Origin: Solea solea
Lineage: Eukaryota > Chordata > Actinopteri > Pleuronectiformes > Soleidae
Length of the DNA: 64,000 nucleotides
Assembly: GCF_958295425.1 (NCBI RefSeq)
Contig: NC_081141.1
Span: 20,448,884-20,512,883 of the forward strand
Direction of reading: 5' to 3'
Within the stretch, counting starts at the first letter, position 1; each line of letters begins with the position of its first letter. The notes under the pieces were generated by a model. That model was given only the letters and a program-made list of their open reading frames with translations, made no database searches and was not told where the DNA came from. Of the stretch, positions 42,140-51,526 are shown in pieces. Both the position numbers and the translations under genes were made by a program.

Positions 42140-42265
42140 ATGGCCAGGAAGACGCATAAGGCTATGGATGACAGAGTGGCTGTCACGGCTTCAGTCTTTC
42201 GTCTCTACTGTTGCAAGCCAGAGCGGGAAACAGACCAGCTCCGAACACTGCCCTGCATGTTTTAG
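42140..42265 (+). CDS. Possible small exon/ORF of unknown function
   Basis: After a possible acceptor TACCAG (ending 42136), an ATG opens MARKTHKAMDDRVAVTASVF and stays open for 41 codons. The last few codons (from about 42244) already lie in the MITE that follows. It could be the first coding exon driven by the CCAAT promoter at 41.4 kb, with a further candidate exon after TTTACAG at 42708. I recognise no domain and the chance explanation is strong. Confidence 0.18.
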   Translation: MARKTHKAMDDRVAVTASVFRLYCCKPERETDQLRTLPCMF

Positions 42266-42416
42266 ATGTTGCCCTGCTCCAACACACCTGATTCAAATGG
42301 TCAGCTCGTCACCAAGCTCTGCAGAAGCTCTGTTCATCTGAATCAGGTGTGTTGGAGCAGGGCAACATGTCAAACAGACAGTGTTCCCTGAGGACCAGGG
42401 TTGGGAAACACTGTTC
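42244..42416. mobile_element. Palindromic MITE-like repeat (copy 2)
   Basis: Starts AACACTGCCCTGCATGTTTT, has inverted arms GCCCTGCTCCAACACACCTG / CAGGTGTGTTGGAGCAGGGC, and ends GACCAGGGTTGGGAAACACT. Its terminal AACACTG / CACTGTT ends make it more complete than the copy at 11543-11690. Confidence 0.8.
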
Positions 42417-42936
42417 TATCATAAGGTACATGAAAAAAAACAACAACATTTTTTTAGAATGAAAACAGAAATTATTGACAACAACATTTCATTTTCATTT
42501 TTGCCTTCTTAGTTGCTTTGTTTCTAGTGTCTTTGTCGGTTTATCATGTCTGTTTTCTTCTGGTCTCTGATCCTGCACCCAGTGTTGTCAATAGTTGTGT
42601 ATTTTATTATAGTTTATGTTATACTGTTACTTTTACTCGTACTGTTTTCATTTTTAAATGCTTTTTTCCTAAGACTTGTGTAACTGAGATATTCTTTATG
42701 TTTACAGATAGAAAAGTGTCCTCTTCAGCTGAGGGGTCAGGCACCACATAGGTGCCTATGTGACTTTCATTCCCAAAAGGTGACAACTTTCACATATGAA
42801 AAGTCCAAATACACTTTAAATAAATGTTTTCTTGATGTTTCATTACTTACAATGAACACATATCAACTCTTAATAATTTATTCAATGTTTTCAGACACAC
42901 CATTCACTAAGGTGACTTCACAACATCATGTAGAGT

Positions 42937-43010
42937 AGCTGATGACGAAGCTTTGGCGCTGGTTAGTACTTGGATGGGAGACCGCCTGGGAATACCAGGT
43001 AAGCTTTTGC
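42937..43010 (+). pseudogene. 5S rRNA remnant (3' half) at the left edge of the array
   Basis: From CTGGTTAGTACTTGG (42959) through AATACCAGGT it matches the 5S gene from about nucleotide 68, then skips a few bases before AAGCTTTT. The preceding GATGACGAAGCT may be a degraded piece of the gene's middle. Boxes needed for the internal promoter are incomplete, so it is not expected to be transcribed. Downstream spacer resembles that after the split gene at 48960. Confidence 0.75.
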
Positions 43011-43269
43011 AACCACCACAGGACGCTGCTGCTGCTGCTAACTTGTCGTCATGTAAATCTTTTGCAGGTCAAATGATTTGATGTGTAACACAGTGGGCAG
43101 CACAGTTTCACCCAAGTCAGGGTAGTAAGATAACTGCTGGCTTAAGATGTTGTCTAAAAGGACAGTATTGTAAAAGTCAGCAAAAGAAGAAGACTAACAA
43201 GTCATAAGAGTGAGAAAAAGCAGAATTCCCAAGTGCACGTGTCCCATAAACTAGCAAAGTTGGCAACAC

Positions 43270-43625
43270 TGGGGAGGTCTGCCAGTGACCTCCTGGTTGA
43301 GGGCATTACGCTAACTGAAGCTGCTTTGCAATGTTACGTTACAGGGAGGAAGGCTTGGGGTTCATGCTGTTGACTGAGGTTAGGACCTCCTACCTCATTA
43401 GCATATGGACACAGCAATGAATAAATGTAAGTGAATAGAAATGTAGGAATAAATCTAAGTCATTTATTTATTCTTTTTTTTTATTTATGCATTTATTTAT
43501 TTATTAATTTATTCATGCATTTATTTATTTGTTCCTGTATTTATTTATACATTTATGTATTTATTTATTTTTGTATTTTTCATACATTTATTTCTGTATT
43601 TATTAATACGTAAGTCAGGTTTTGT
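43270..43625. mobile_element. Interspersed repeat with AATAAATG-type tandem motifs, inserted in the first 5S spacer
   Basis: The 5S spacer stops at about 43256 (CCCATAAACTAGCA) and resumes near 43636 (GAATCAAGTGATTGAATAAG). Between them are CATTAGCATATGGACACAGC, ATAGAAATGTAGGAATAAAT and a long TTTA/TGCATTTATTTAT tract. Reverse-complement relatives occur at about 50553-50605 and 51527-51630. Confidence 0.55.
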
Positions 43626-43729
43626 CCTCCATAAAGAATCAAGTGATTGAATAAGAGATTGTGTTATGCTGTGAAGAGTTGATAGTAGCATCCACATGTA
43701 TAAATAGAGTGTTTGTTGAGGAGACCTTC

Positions 43730-43849
43730 GCTTACGGCCATACCACCCTGAACACGCCCGATCTCGTCTGATCTCGGAAGCTAAGCAGGGTCGGGCCTGG
43801 TTAGTACTTGGATGGGAGACCGCCTGGGAATACCAGGTGCTGTAAGCTT
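43730..43849 (+). rRNA. 5S ribosomal RNA gene, copy 1
   Basis: Full 5S sequence from GCTTACGGCCATACCACCCT to GGTGCTGTAAGC, followed by a TTTT Pol III terminator. The internal control region with AGCTAAGCAGGG is intact. TATAAATAG stands about 31 bp upstream, as in other fish 5S genes. It is a component of the 60S subunit RNA, transcribed by Pol III with TFIIIA. Confidence 0.97.
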
Positions 43850-44343
43850 TTGCAACCACCGCAGGGCGCTCCTGCTGCCGCTGCTGCTTGTGCTTGTCAT
43901 GTTTCACAATCCAAATCTTTTGCCGCTCAAATGATTTGACGTGTAACACAGTGGGCAGCACAGTGTCACTCTAGTAAGCTGACTGCTGGCTAAAGATGTT
44001 GTCTAAAAAGACAGTATTGTAAAAGTCAGCAAAAGAAGAAGACTAACAAATCTTAAGAGAAAGCAAAAGCAGAATTCCCAAGTGCATGTGTCCCATAAAC
44101 AAGCAGATGAATGATGATGATGAGGTGATCAGTGGATGTGTAATTTAGTTTGAAAAGCCCATACTAAGACTGTTGAAAGCAAATGGGCAAAGTGTGACTG
44201 AACATCAGTATTTCTATAATGTTTCCAATGTGTCCCACATGTGTACTAAGAATCAAGTGAGTGAATAAGAGATCGTGTTTTGCTGTGAAGAGTTGAGGGT
44301 AGCATCCACATGTATAAATAGAGTGTTTGTTGGGGAGACCTTC

Positions 44344-44463
44344 GCTTACGGCCATACCACCCTGAACACGCCCGATCTCGTCTGATCTCGGAAGCTAAGC
44401 AGGGTCGGGCCTGGTTAGTACTTGGATGGGAGACCGCCTGGGAATACCAGGTGCTGTAAGCTT
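44344..44463 (+). rRNA. 5S ribosomal RNA gene, copy 2
   Basis: Identical over the gene to copy 1 as far as I can read. TATAAATAG at about -31 and a TTTT terminator. Distance to copy 1 is 614 bp. Its 5' spacer is the AGATCGTGTTTTGCTGTG subtype. Confidence 0.97.
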
Positions 44464-44966
44464 TTGCAACCACTGCAGGGCGCTCCTGCTGCTGCTGCTG
44501 CTTGTGCTTGTCATGTTTCACAATCCAAATCTTTTGCCGCTCAAATTATTTGACGTGTAACACAGTGGGCAGCACGGTGTCACCCATGTCACTCTAGTAA
44601 GCTGACTGCTGGCTAAAGATGTTGTCTAAAAGGACAGTATTGTAAAAGTCAGCAAAAGAAGAAGACTAACAAGTCTTAAGAGAAAGCAAAAGCAGAATTC
44701 CCAAGTGCATGTGTCCCATAAACAAGCAGATGAATGATGATGATGAGGTGATCAGTGGATGTGTCATTTAGTTTGAAAAGCCCAAACTAAGACTGTTGAA
44801 AGCAAATGGGCAATGTGTGACTGAACATCAGTATTTGTATAATGTTTACAATGTGTCCCACGTGTGTGCTAAGAATCAAGTCATTGAATAAGAGATTGCG
44901 TTAAGCAGTGAAGAGTTGACGGTAGCATCCACATGTATAAATAGAGTGTTTGCTGGGGAGACTTTC

Positions 44967-45086
44967 GCTTACGGCCATACCACCCTGAACACGCCCGATC
45001 TCGTCTGATCTCGGAAGCTAAGCAGGGTCGGGCCTGGTTAGTACTTGGATGGGAGACCGCCTGGGAATACCAGGTGCTGTAAGCTT
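44967..45086 (+). rRNA. 5S ribosomal RNA gene, copy 3
   Basis: Complete gene with TATAAATAG upstream and TTTT downstream. Spacing from copy 2 is 623 bp. The leader reads GAGACTTTC where other copies have GAGACCTTC, and the spacer has its own variant GATTGCGTTAAGCAG. Confidence 0.97.
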
Positions 45087-45589
45087 TTGCAACCACTGCA
45101 GGGCGCTCCTGCTGCCGCTGCTGCTTGTGCTTGTCATGTTTCACAATCCAAATCTTTTGCCGCTCAAATGATTTGACGTGTAACACAGTGGGCAGCACGG
45201 TGTCACCCATGTCACTCTAGTAAGCTGACTGCTGGCTAAAGATGTTGTCTAAAAGGACAGTATTGTAAAAGTCAGCAAAAGAAGAAGACTAACAAGTCTT
45301 AAGAGACACCAAAAGCAGAATTCCCAAGTGCATGTGTCCCATAAACCAGCAAATGAATGATGATGATGAGGTGATCAGTGGATGTGTCATTTAGTTTGAA
45401 AAGCCCAAACTAAGACTGTTGAAAGCAAATGGGCAACGTGTGACTGAACATCAGTATTTCTATAATGTTTCCAATGTGTCCCACGTGTGTAATAAGAATC
45501 AAGTGATTGAATAAGAGATTGTGTTATGCTGTGAAGAGTTGACGGTAGCATCCACATGTATAAATAGAGTGTTTGTTGGGGAGACCTTC

Positions 45590-45709
45590 GCTTACGGCCA
45601 TACCACCCTGAACACGCCCGATCTCGTCTGATCTCGGAAGCTAAGCAGGGTCGGGCCTGGTTAGTACTTGGATGGGAGACCGCCTGGGAATACCAGGTGC
45701 TGTAAGCTT
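45590..45709 (+). rRNA. 5S ribosomal RNA gene, copy 4
   Basis: Complete gene with conserved TATA and T-run terminator; 623 bp after copy 3. 5' spacer subtype AGATTGTGTTATGCTGTG. Confidence 0.97.
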
Positions 45710-46212
45710 TTGCAACCACCGCAGGGCGCTCCTGCTGCCGCTGCTGCTTGTGCTTGTCATGTTTCACAATCCAAATCTTTTGCCGCTCAAATGATTTGAC
45801 GTGTAACACAGTGGGCAGCACGGTGTCACCCATGTCACTCTAGTAAGCTGACTGCTGGCTAAAGATGTTGTCTAAAAGGACAGTATTGTAAAAGTCAGCA
45901 AAAGAAGAAGACTAACAAGTCTTAAGAGAAAGCAAAAGCAGAATTCCCAAGTGCATGTGTCCCATAAACTAGCAGATGAATGATGATGAGGTGAACAGTG
46001 GATGTGTCATTTAGTTTGAAAAGCCTATACTAAGACTGTTGAAAGCAAATGGGCAAAGTGTGATGACTGAACATCAGTATTTGTATAATGTTTCCAATGT
46101 GTCCCACATGTGTACTAAGAATCAAGTGAGTGAATAAGAGATCGTGTTTTGCTGTGAAGAGTTGAGGGTAGCATCCACATGTATAAATAGAGTGTTTGTT
46201 GGGGAGACCTTC

Positions 46213-46332
46213 GCTTACGGCCATACCACCCTGAACACGCCCGATCTCGTCTGATCTCGGAAGCTAAGCAGGGTCGGGCCTGGTTAGTACTTGGATGGGA
46301 GACCGCCTGGGAATACCAGGTGCTGTAAGCTT
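46213..46332 (+). rRNA. 5S ribosomal RNA gene, copy 5
   Basis: Complete gene with conserved TATA and terminator; 623 bp after copy 4. 5' spacer subtype AGATCGTGTTTTGCTGTG, as in copies 2 and 7. Confidence 0.97.
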
Positions 46333-46835
46333 TTGCAACCACCGCAGGGCGCTCCTGCTGCCGCTGCTGCTTGTGCTTGTCATGTTTCACAATCCAAATC
46401 TTTTGCCGCTCAAATGATTTGACGTGTAACACAGTGGGCAGCACAGTGTCACCCATGTCACTCTAGTAAGCTGACTGCTGGCTAAAGATGTTGTCTAAAA
46501 AGACAGTATTGTAAAAGTCAGCAAAAGAAGAAGACTAACAAGTCTTAAGAGAAAGCAAAAGCAGAATTCCCAAGTGCATGTGTCCCATAAACAAGCAGAT
46601 GAATGATGATGATGAGGTGATCAGTGGATGTGTCATTTAGTTTGAAAAGCCCAAACTAAGACTGTTGAAAGCAAATGGGCAACGTGTGACTGAACATCAG
46701 TATTTCTATAATGTTTCCAATGTGTCCCACGTGTGTAATAAGAATCAAGTGATTGAATAAGAGATTGTGTTATGCTGTGAAGAGTTGACGGTAGCATCCA
46801 CATGTATAAATAGAGTGTTTGTTGAGGAGACCTTC

Positions 46836-46955
46836 GCTTACGGCCATACCACCCTGAACACGCCCGATCTCGTCTGATCTCGGAAGCTAAGCAGGGTCGG
46901 GCCTGGTTAGTACTTGGATGGGAGACCGCCTGGGAATACCAGGTGCTGTAAGCTT
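46836..46955 (+). rRNA. 5S ribosomal RNA gene, copy 6
   Basis: Complete gene with conserved TATA and terminator; 623 bp after copy 5. The 3' spacer shares the CTGCTGCTGCTGCTG and AAATTATTTGACG variants with copy 2. Confidence 0.97.
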
Positions 46956-47439
46956 TTGCAACCACTGCAGGGCGCTCCTGCTGCTGCTGCTGCTTGTGCT
47001 TGTCATGTTTCACAATCCAAATCTTTTGCCGGTCAAATTATTTGACGTGTAACACAGTGGGAAGCACGGTGTCACCCATGTCACTCTAGTAAGCTGACTG
47101 CTGGCTAAAGATGTTGTCTAAAAAGACAGTATTGTAAAAGTCAGCAAAAGAAGAAGACTAACAAGTCTTAAGAGAAAGCAAAAGCAGAATTCCCAAGTGC
47201 ATGTGTCCCATAAAACAGCAAATGAATGATGATGATGAGGTGATCAGTGGATGTGTAATTTAGTTTGAAAAGCCCAAACTAAGACTGTTGAAAGCAAATG
47301 GGCAACGTGTGACTGAACATCAGTATTTGTATAATGTTTTCAATGTGTCCCACGTGTGTACTATGAGATTGTGTTATGCTGTGAAGAGTTGACAGTAGCA
47401 TCCACATGTATAAATAAAGTGTTTGCTGGGGAGACCTTC

Positions 47440-47461
47440 GCTTACGGCCATACCACCCTGA
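47440..47461 (+). pseudogene. 5S rRNA gene split by an insertion: 5' fragment
   Basis: Upstream spacer and TATA (TATAAATAAAG here) are intact and the gene begins normally, GCTTACGGCC...CACCCTGA, but homology stops after about 22 nt. The 3' part resumes at 48960. Nucleotides of roughly 23-66 are missing, so the internal promoter is lost and the gene is dead. Confidence 0.9.
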
Positions 47462-48959
47462 GCCCGCCCACTAGCGAACCAGGAAGTGAATGCTACAAAC
47501 ATTTCGAGCACACGGCTCCCTTCCTCAGCCTGTTTTCTCCCCCTTTTTCTCCTCCTTTCTGCACTTATTTTCCCTTTTCTCGTCTTGTGCTACTTTAGTT
47601 TATTGTTTTGCTCATTTAAAGGACTGTTTTTTCCCCCCGACAGTGTTCTCCACACTGTGCGGGGGCGTCTTTTGTTGGATTGTTTTTTCTCATCATGGAT
47701 GGACCTGTGAACAATGACCTCACCAAGCAAAGAAGTATGGCAACGGAGATAAAGGACCCGGAGAACAGAGACAGACAAAATAATGATGGAACTCAAAGGA
47801 AGTATTTACTGTACAAATAGAATTGACGGGAGCAGAAAAAGTCACAATAATGGAATTACTGAAATGCGTGCGTGGACTGTGGAGGTTTGATCACCTGCCG
47901 CTGTATTGGAATGGACAAATACGAAATAACAATGACAAATGCTGTTGGGAAAAGCAGATTGCTGGATGGATTCAAAATCGGCACAACTACAGTGATGGCA
48001 AAAGAACTAAACAATGATGAGCTGGTGGTCTCCTTTCTCACTCTGCCCGCGTATATCTCAGACCAGGAAATACTTGACAAGCTGCATGGCCAGGACTTTA
48101 ATGTCGCCCTGACCAAAATGGATGTATCAGCGAACAATCATTTCAAACATGACACAAGTAGGGGTCTGCTCATAGACATCATTAAAAAAACATGACTTGG
48201 TTGATGTATGGCATATCACTAACCCACTTGTCATTAAATTCTCAAGACATCAAAATTCCAAAATGTCTGTGTGTATTAAGAATCAAGTGATGGTTGAGTC
48301 CGATTTTAAAATAAGGCACAGACGCATTTTCATGGGTGTCATCCTGCATCAAATAAATAAAACTGCTTATGGGAGGGTTTGCACTGTCTGTAATTTGAAC
48401 GATGAGACCTTTGACCATCTGTTTCTCACTTGTCCCATCTGCGAGGTCTTCATCGATCTTGTCTGGACATTCTTCATCAGCCACTGTAAACTACATCCTA
48501 CACAGAGATCTGCACATTGACAGATGGCTTCTCTTCACAAGCACAGTCAAAAGTCACTTCCGACTACTATATACTACATACACGAACATTTTTCGTGAGA
48601 TGTTCGCAGGTGGGACAGCGTTGTTTGAATCCGAGTGATGACAACATAGTTTTCGGCTTCTAACTCTATGGAGTTAAAAAGGGGAGGTTGGAATATAGAA
48701 TGTACGTGTGTGTGTGTATATGTGCAATCTGTGTTTTTTTTTCTGTCTTTTATTTTCAGTTCTTTTCTTTTCCTTGTTACCTGTTGTGTTAATGCTTGTC
48801 TTTTGTGATGGTTACAGTTCAGTTCTCCTTAATCAGTTGTTTTATGTACACAAGTACTTTATTTAATTTTTTCTAAATACCTTTTAATGCATTTGTATGT
48901 CAATTTATGTTTTTGAAAGTATTTTTGATAATAAAAAACAAAAACAAAAAAAACACAGA
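47462..48959 (+). mobile_element. Internally deleted L1/Tx1-like non-LTR retrotransposon inserted in a 5S gene (Mutsu-like)
   Basis: A ~1.5 kb + strand insert. After a ~230 bp leader, an ATG at 47695 opens a short frame that ends at 47820. From 47850, with one frameshift near 47880, the frame encodes an ORF1-type segment ending in DELVVSFLTLPAYISDQEIL. It then joins abruptly to QDFNVALTKMD and LVDVWHITNP (48088-48226), which match the end of the APE-type endonuclease domain. A second junction leads to the ORF2 C-terminal motif CTVCNLNDETFDHLFLTC (CX2CX8HX4C, about 48381-48434). It ends in an A-rich tail (48931-48957) directly against the 5S sequence. The reverse transcriptase domain is missing. 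Insertion into 5S rDNA fits the known 5S-specific Mutsu group; the family name is inference. Confidence 0.75.
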
Positions 48960-49013
48960 CCTGGTTGGTACTTGGATGGGAGACCGCCTGGGAATACCAG
49001 GTGCTGTAAGCTT
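48960..49013 (+). pseudogene. 5S rRNA gene split by an insertion: 3' fragment
   Basis: Begins CCTGGTTGGTACTTGG (gene position about 67, with one change A>G) and runs to the normal TGTAAGC and TTTT. It follows the A-rich tail of the inserted retroelement with only a few bases between. Spacer after it is a variant (AAGTCATAAGAGTGAGA) shared with the left-edge remnant at 42937. Confidence 0.9.
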
Positions 49014-49251
49014 TTGCAACCACCACAGGGCGCTGCTGCTGCTTGTCATGTTTCACAATCCAAATCTTTTGCAGCTCATATGATTTAACATGTAACACAG
49101 TGGGCAGCACAGTGTCACCCAAGTCACTGTAGTAAGATGACTGCTGGCTAAAGATGTTGTCTAAAGGGACAGTATTGTAAAAGTCAGCAAAAGAAGAAGA
49201 CTAACAAGTCATAAGAGTGAGATAAAGCAGAATTCCCAAGTGCATGTGTCC

Positions 49252-49634
49252 CTGGCACTGGGTTCTGCTGCAACTCCTCAAAGTAACCAAAAATGATTGC
49301 GTAGTCAATGGACTGATCTTGTGTTTCCCTTTTATTTGTCCAATCCAAGGTGCACACAGTAAAAATTGTCCAAAATGCTATTTCCAAAAAAAAATATACA
49401 AGTCCAAATTAAAACAATTAAATCCAGTTGTGAGCAAATAGGTGTTCCCTCCTCTGTAACCCAATATCAACTGCCACAGTGGGAAGTCGAAAGCTCTTTA
49501 TATAGGTCCTCTGCCCCTCCCATCCAAATATAAATTATCCAACAAATCACAATAAATGAGCACAAGCATGATTATTATAACAAACCACCCAAATGAAAAT
49601 AAAGCCAAAATATTTCCCAAATTAACGGTGCCAC
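49252..49634 (-). mobile_element. Solo-LTR-like block within a 5S spacer
   Basis: The block is bounded by TGGCAC at 49252 and GTGCCA at 49629-49634, the perfect inverted ends expected of an LTR. Read on the minus strand it has a TATATAAAG box near 49498-49506, then AATAAA near 49331-49336 and a ~80 bp U5-like end. No matching target duplication flanks these two ends. The sequence to 49955 is also foreign to the spacer, so the insertion is larger than the LTR. Confidence 0.5.
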
Positions 49635-49955
49635 AATAAATAGATAATTAATGGCACTACAAAAAGTGACGTCACACAAAGCGTCCCGCCATGGTCGCCA
49701 TTTAAGTGTGACGCTGACGTAAACAATGTTTGGAATGCTGCCAACGCAAACTGAGGATGCGAGTGAAGTAAGTTTGAACCAAATTAATGTTAACGGGATG
49801 GTTGTGTAGGAGCGGCAAGTGTGCACCCATGACGGTCTACACATGTTGCTGAAAACTGGCAAAAGCATTCGTGTGTGCGTATGCGTCTGTCTGTACGCTC
49901 TATCAGCGGATATGTGGCGGCGTGTGTGCGCTCATTAGTGACGAGTCGCTCCGTC
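49635..49955. other. Foreign segment between the LTR-like block and resumed 5S spacer
   Basis: About 320 bp not related to the 5S spacer, with TGACGTCA near 49669 and TGACGTAAAC near 49713. The spacer sequence resumes at GTCCCATAAAC (about 49956). GTCCC also precedes the insertion at 49247-49251, giving a possible 5 bp duplication around the whole 49252-49955 insert. Confidence 0.4.
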
Positions 49956-50219
49956 ACCGTCCCATAAACTAGCGGATGAATGAGATGATCGAATTAGGTG
50001 ATCAATGAATGTGTAATTTAGTTTGAAAAGCCCAAACTAAGGCTGTTAAAAGCAAATGTGCAAAGTGTGATGACTGAACATCAGTATTTGTATAATGTTT
50101 ACAATGTGTCCCACGTGTGTACTAAGAATCAAGTGAGTGAATAAGAGGTCGTGTTTTGCTGTGAAGAGTTGAGGGTAGCATCCACATGTATAAATAGAGT
50201 GTTTGTTGGGGAGACCTTC

Positions 50220-50339
50220 GCTTACGGCCATACCACCCTGAACACGCCCGATCTCGTCTGATCTCGGAAGCTAAGCAGGGTCGGGCCTGGTTAGTACTTG
50301 GATGGGAGACCGCCTGGGAATACCAGGTGCTGTAAGCTT
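50220..50339 (+). rRNA. 5S ribosomal RNA gene, copy 7
   Basis: Complete gene identical to the main array copies, with TATAAATAG about 31 bp upstream and a TTTT terminator. It is separated from copy 6 by the split gene and the LTR-bearing spacer. The array ends about 190 bp downstream at 50534. Confidence 0.97.
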
Positions 50340-50643
50340 TTGCAACCACTGCAGGGTGCTCCTGCTGCCGCTGCTGCTTGTGCTTGTCATGTTTCACAAT
50401 CCAAATCTTTTGCCGCTCAAATGATTTGACGTGTAACACAGTGAGCAGCACGGTGTCACCCATGTCACTCTAGTAAGCTGACTGCTGGCTAAAGATGTTG
50501 TCTAAAAGGACAGTATTGTAAAAGTCAGCAAAAGACACACACACAAAAGAAATATCTGCACTTAAATTTATTTATTTCTGTGTCCATATGTTAGTAAGTG
50601 TTTACACATTTGATTAGCAGGGTGCTGGATTTTTCACTCAAAA

Positions 50644-50650
50644 CGTCCCT

Positions 50651-50700
<50 letters not shown>

Positions 50701-50717
50701 AATTGCGCCACAGAGAC
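50644..50717 (-). tRNA. tRNA-Asn (GTT), copy 1
   Basis: On the minus strand the 74 nt read GTCTCTGTGGCGCAAT...CTGTTAACCGAAAGG...GGTTCAAGCCCACC...AGGGACG, with anticodon GTT. A box (TGGCGCAATTGG) and B box (GGTTCAAGCCC) are intact; acceptor and T stems pair. A TTTT terminator follows the 3' end (plus-strand AAAACG). Confidence 0.97.
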
Positions 50718-50849
50718 GATGTGGTTTAGATGGGGCGTGGCCCACTTTTCCACCCACCTGTATCCAATTGAAAAACTGTCATATTTAACCACATATATTA
50801 AACAAAATAAGGATTTGAAAATATGTGTGTTACCACCTCCACAGTTACC

Positions 50850-51030
50850 AATGGAACACATTTCAATTGTTTCCAGAAATGTCTCCACCCACACTGAACT
50901 GGAATGGTCTTTTGGACCATCCTCAGTGTTCCCCTGATTTAAATCCCATAGAGAACTTTTGGAGAGGGATGGCATGGGAAGTTTATAAAAACCGGACGAC
51001 AGTTCCAGACCGTGATTTCCCTTTGTAAAA
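50850..51030 (+). mobile_element. Tc1/mariner-type transposase C-terminal remnant
   Basis: The frame encodes CSPDLNPIENFWRGM followed by WEVYKNR, the well-known region around the last catalytic acid of Tc1-like DDE transposases. The frame stops at 51028 and upstream DDE parts are not found in this window, so it is a dead fragment. It lies between the two tRNA-Asn genes. Confidence 0.65.
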
Positions 51031-51360
51031 ACCGTCTTCACCACATGGAGCAATGTTCCCACCAGCCTCCTGGAAACACTCAGATCAACCATGCCAAAAC
51101 TTTTAATTCTGTTTTTTACTTTTTAAGGCTATGGTTTTGATCTGATGATGAAAGGCCTGTTTGGAATTTACATGTATTGCCTTTTCATTTGGAAGATCTA
51201 CTTACATCGTAGTTACTGTACACCAGTGCGAAATGTAACTACTTACCATTGTTTCCCCTGGTCTTAAGGTTATGATCAGCAGCGTATGTAGTTCACTGTG
51301 GGTTCTCACCAAGGATGGAGCAGGTGGGCTGGATAAGAGTGACTAATATGCAAGTCAAAA

Positions 51361-51367
51361 CGTCCCT

Positions 51368-51417
<50 letters not shown>

Positions 51418-51434
51418 AATTGCGCCACAGAGAC
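51361..51434 (-). tRNA. tRNA-Asn (GTT), copy 2
   Basis: Identical to copy 1 over 74 nt, with the same A and B boxes and a TTTT terminator on the minus strand. The 717 bp offset and related flanks (GCACCTGTATTAAATTGA against CCACCTGTATCCAATTGA) show a tandem duplication. Confidence 0.97.
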
Positions 51435-51526
51435 GATGCACTTTGAAGGGGACGTGGTCTTCACATTGGCGCACCTGTATTAAATTGAACATTGGCCGTA
51501 TTTAATCCCATATACACTGTGTAAAT

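Noticed and set aside
43545..47013. Repeated minus-strand frames of 90-148 codons with near-identical protein
   Set aside because: They are antisense translations of the 5S genes and their spacers; the repetition is that of the rDNA units.
43640..47400. Regular ~620 bp repetition considered as a CRISPR-like or satellite array
   Set aside because: Each unit contains a complete 5S rRNA gene with TATA and terminator, which fully explains the periodicity; the host is a vertebrate.
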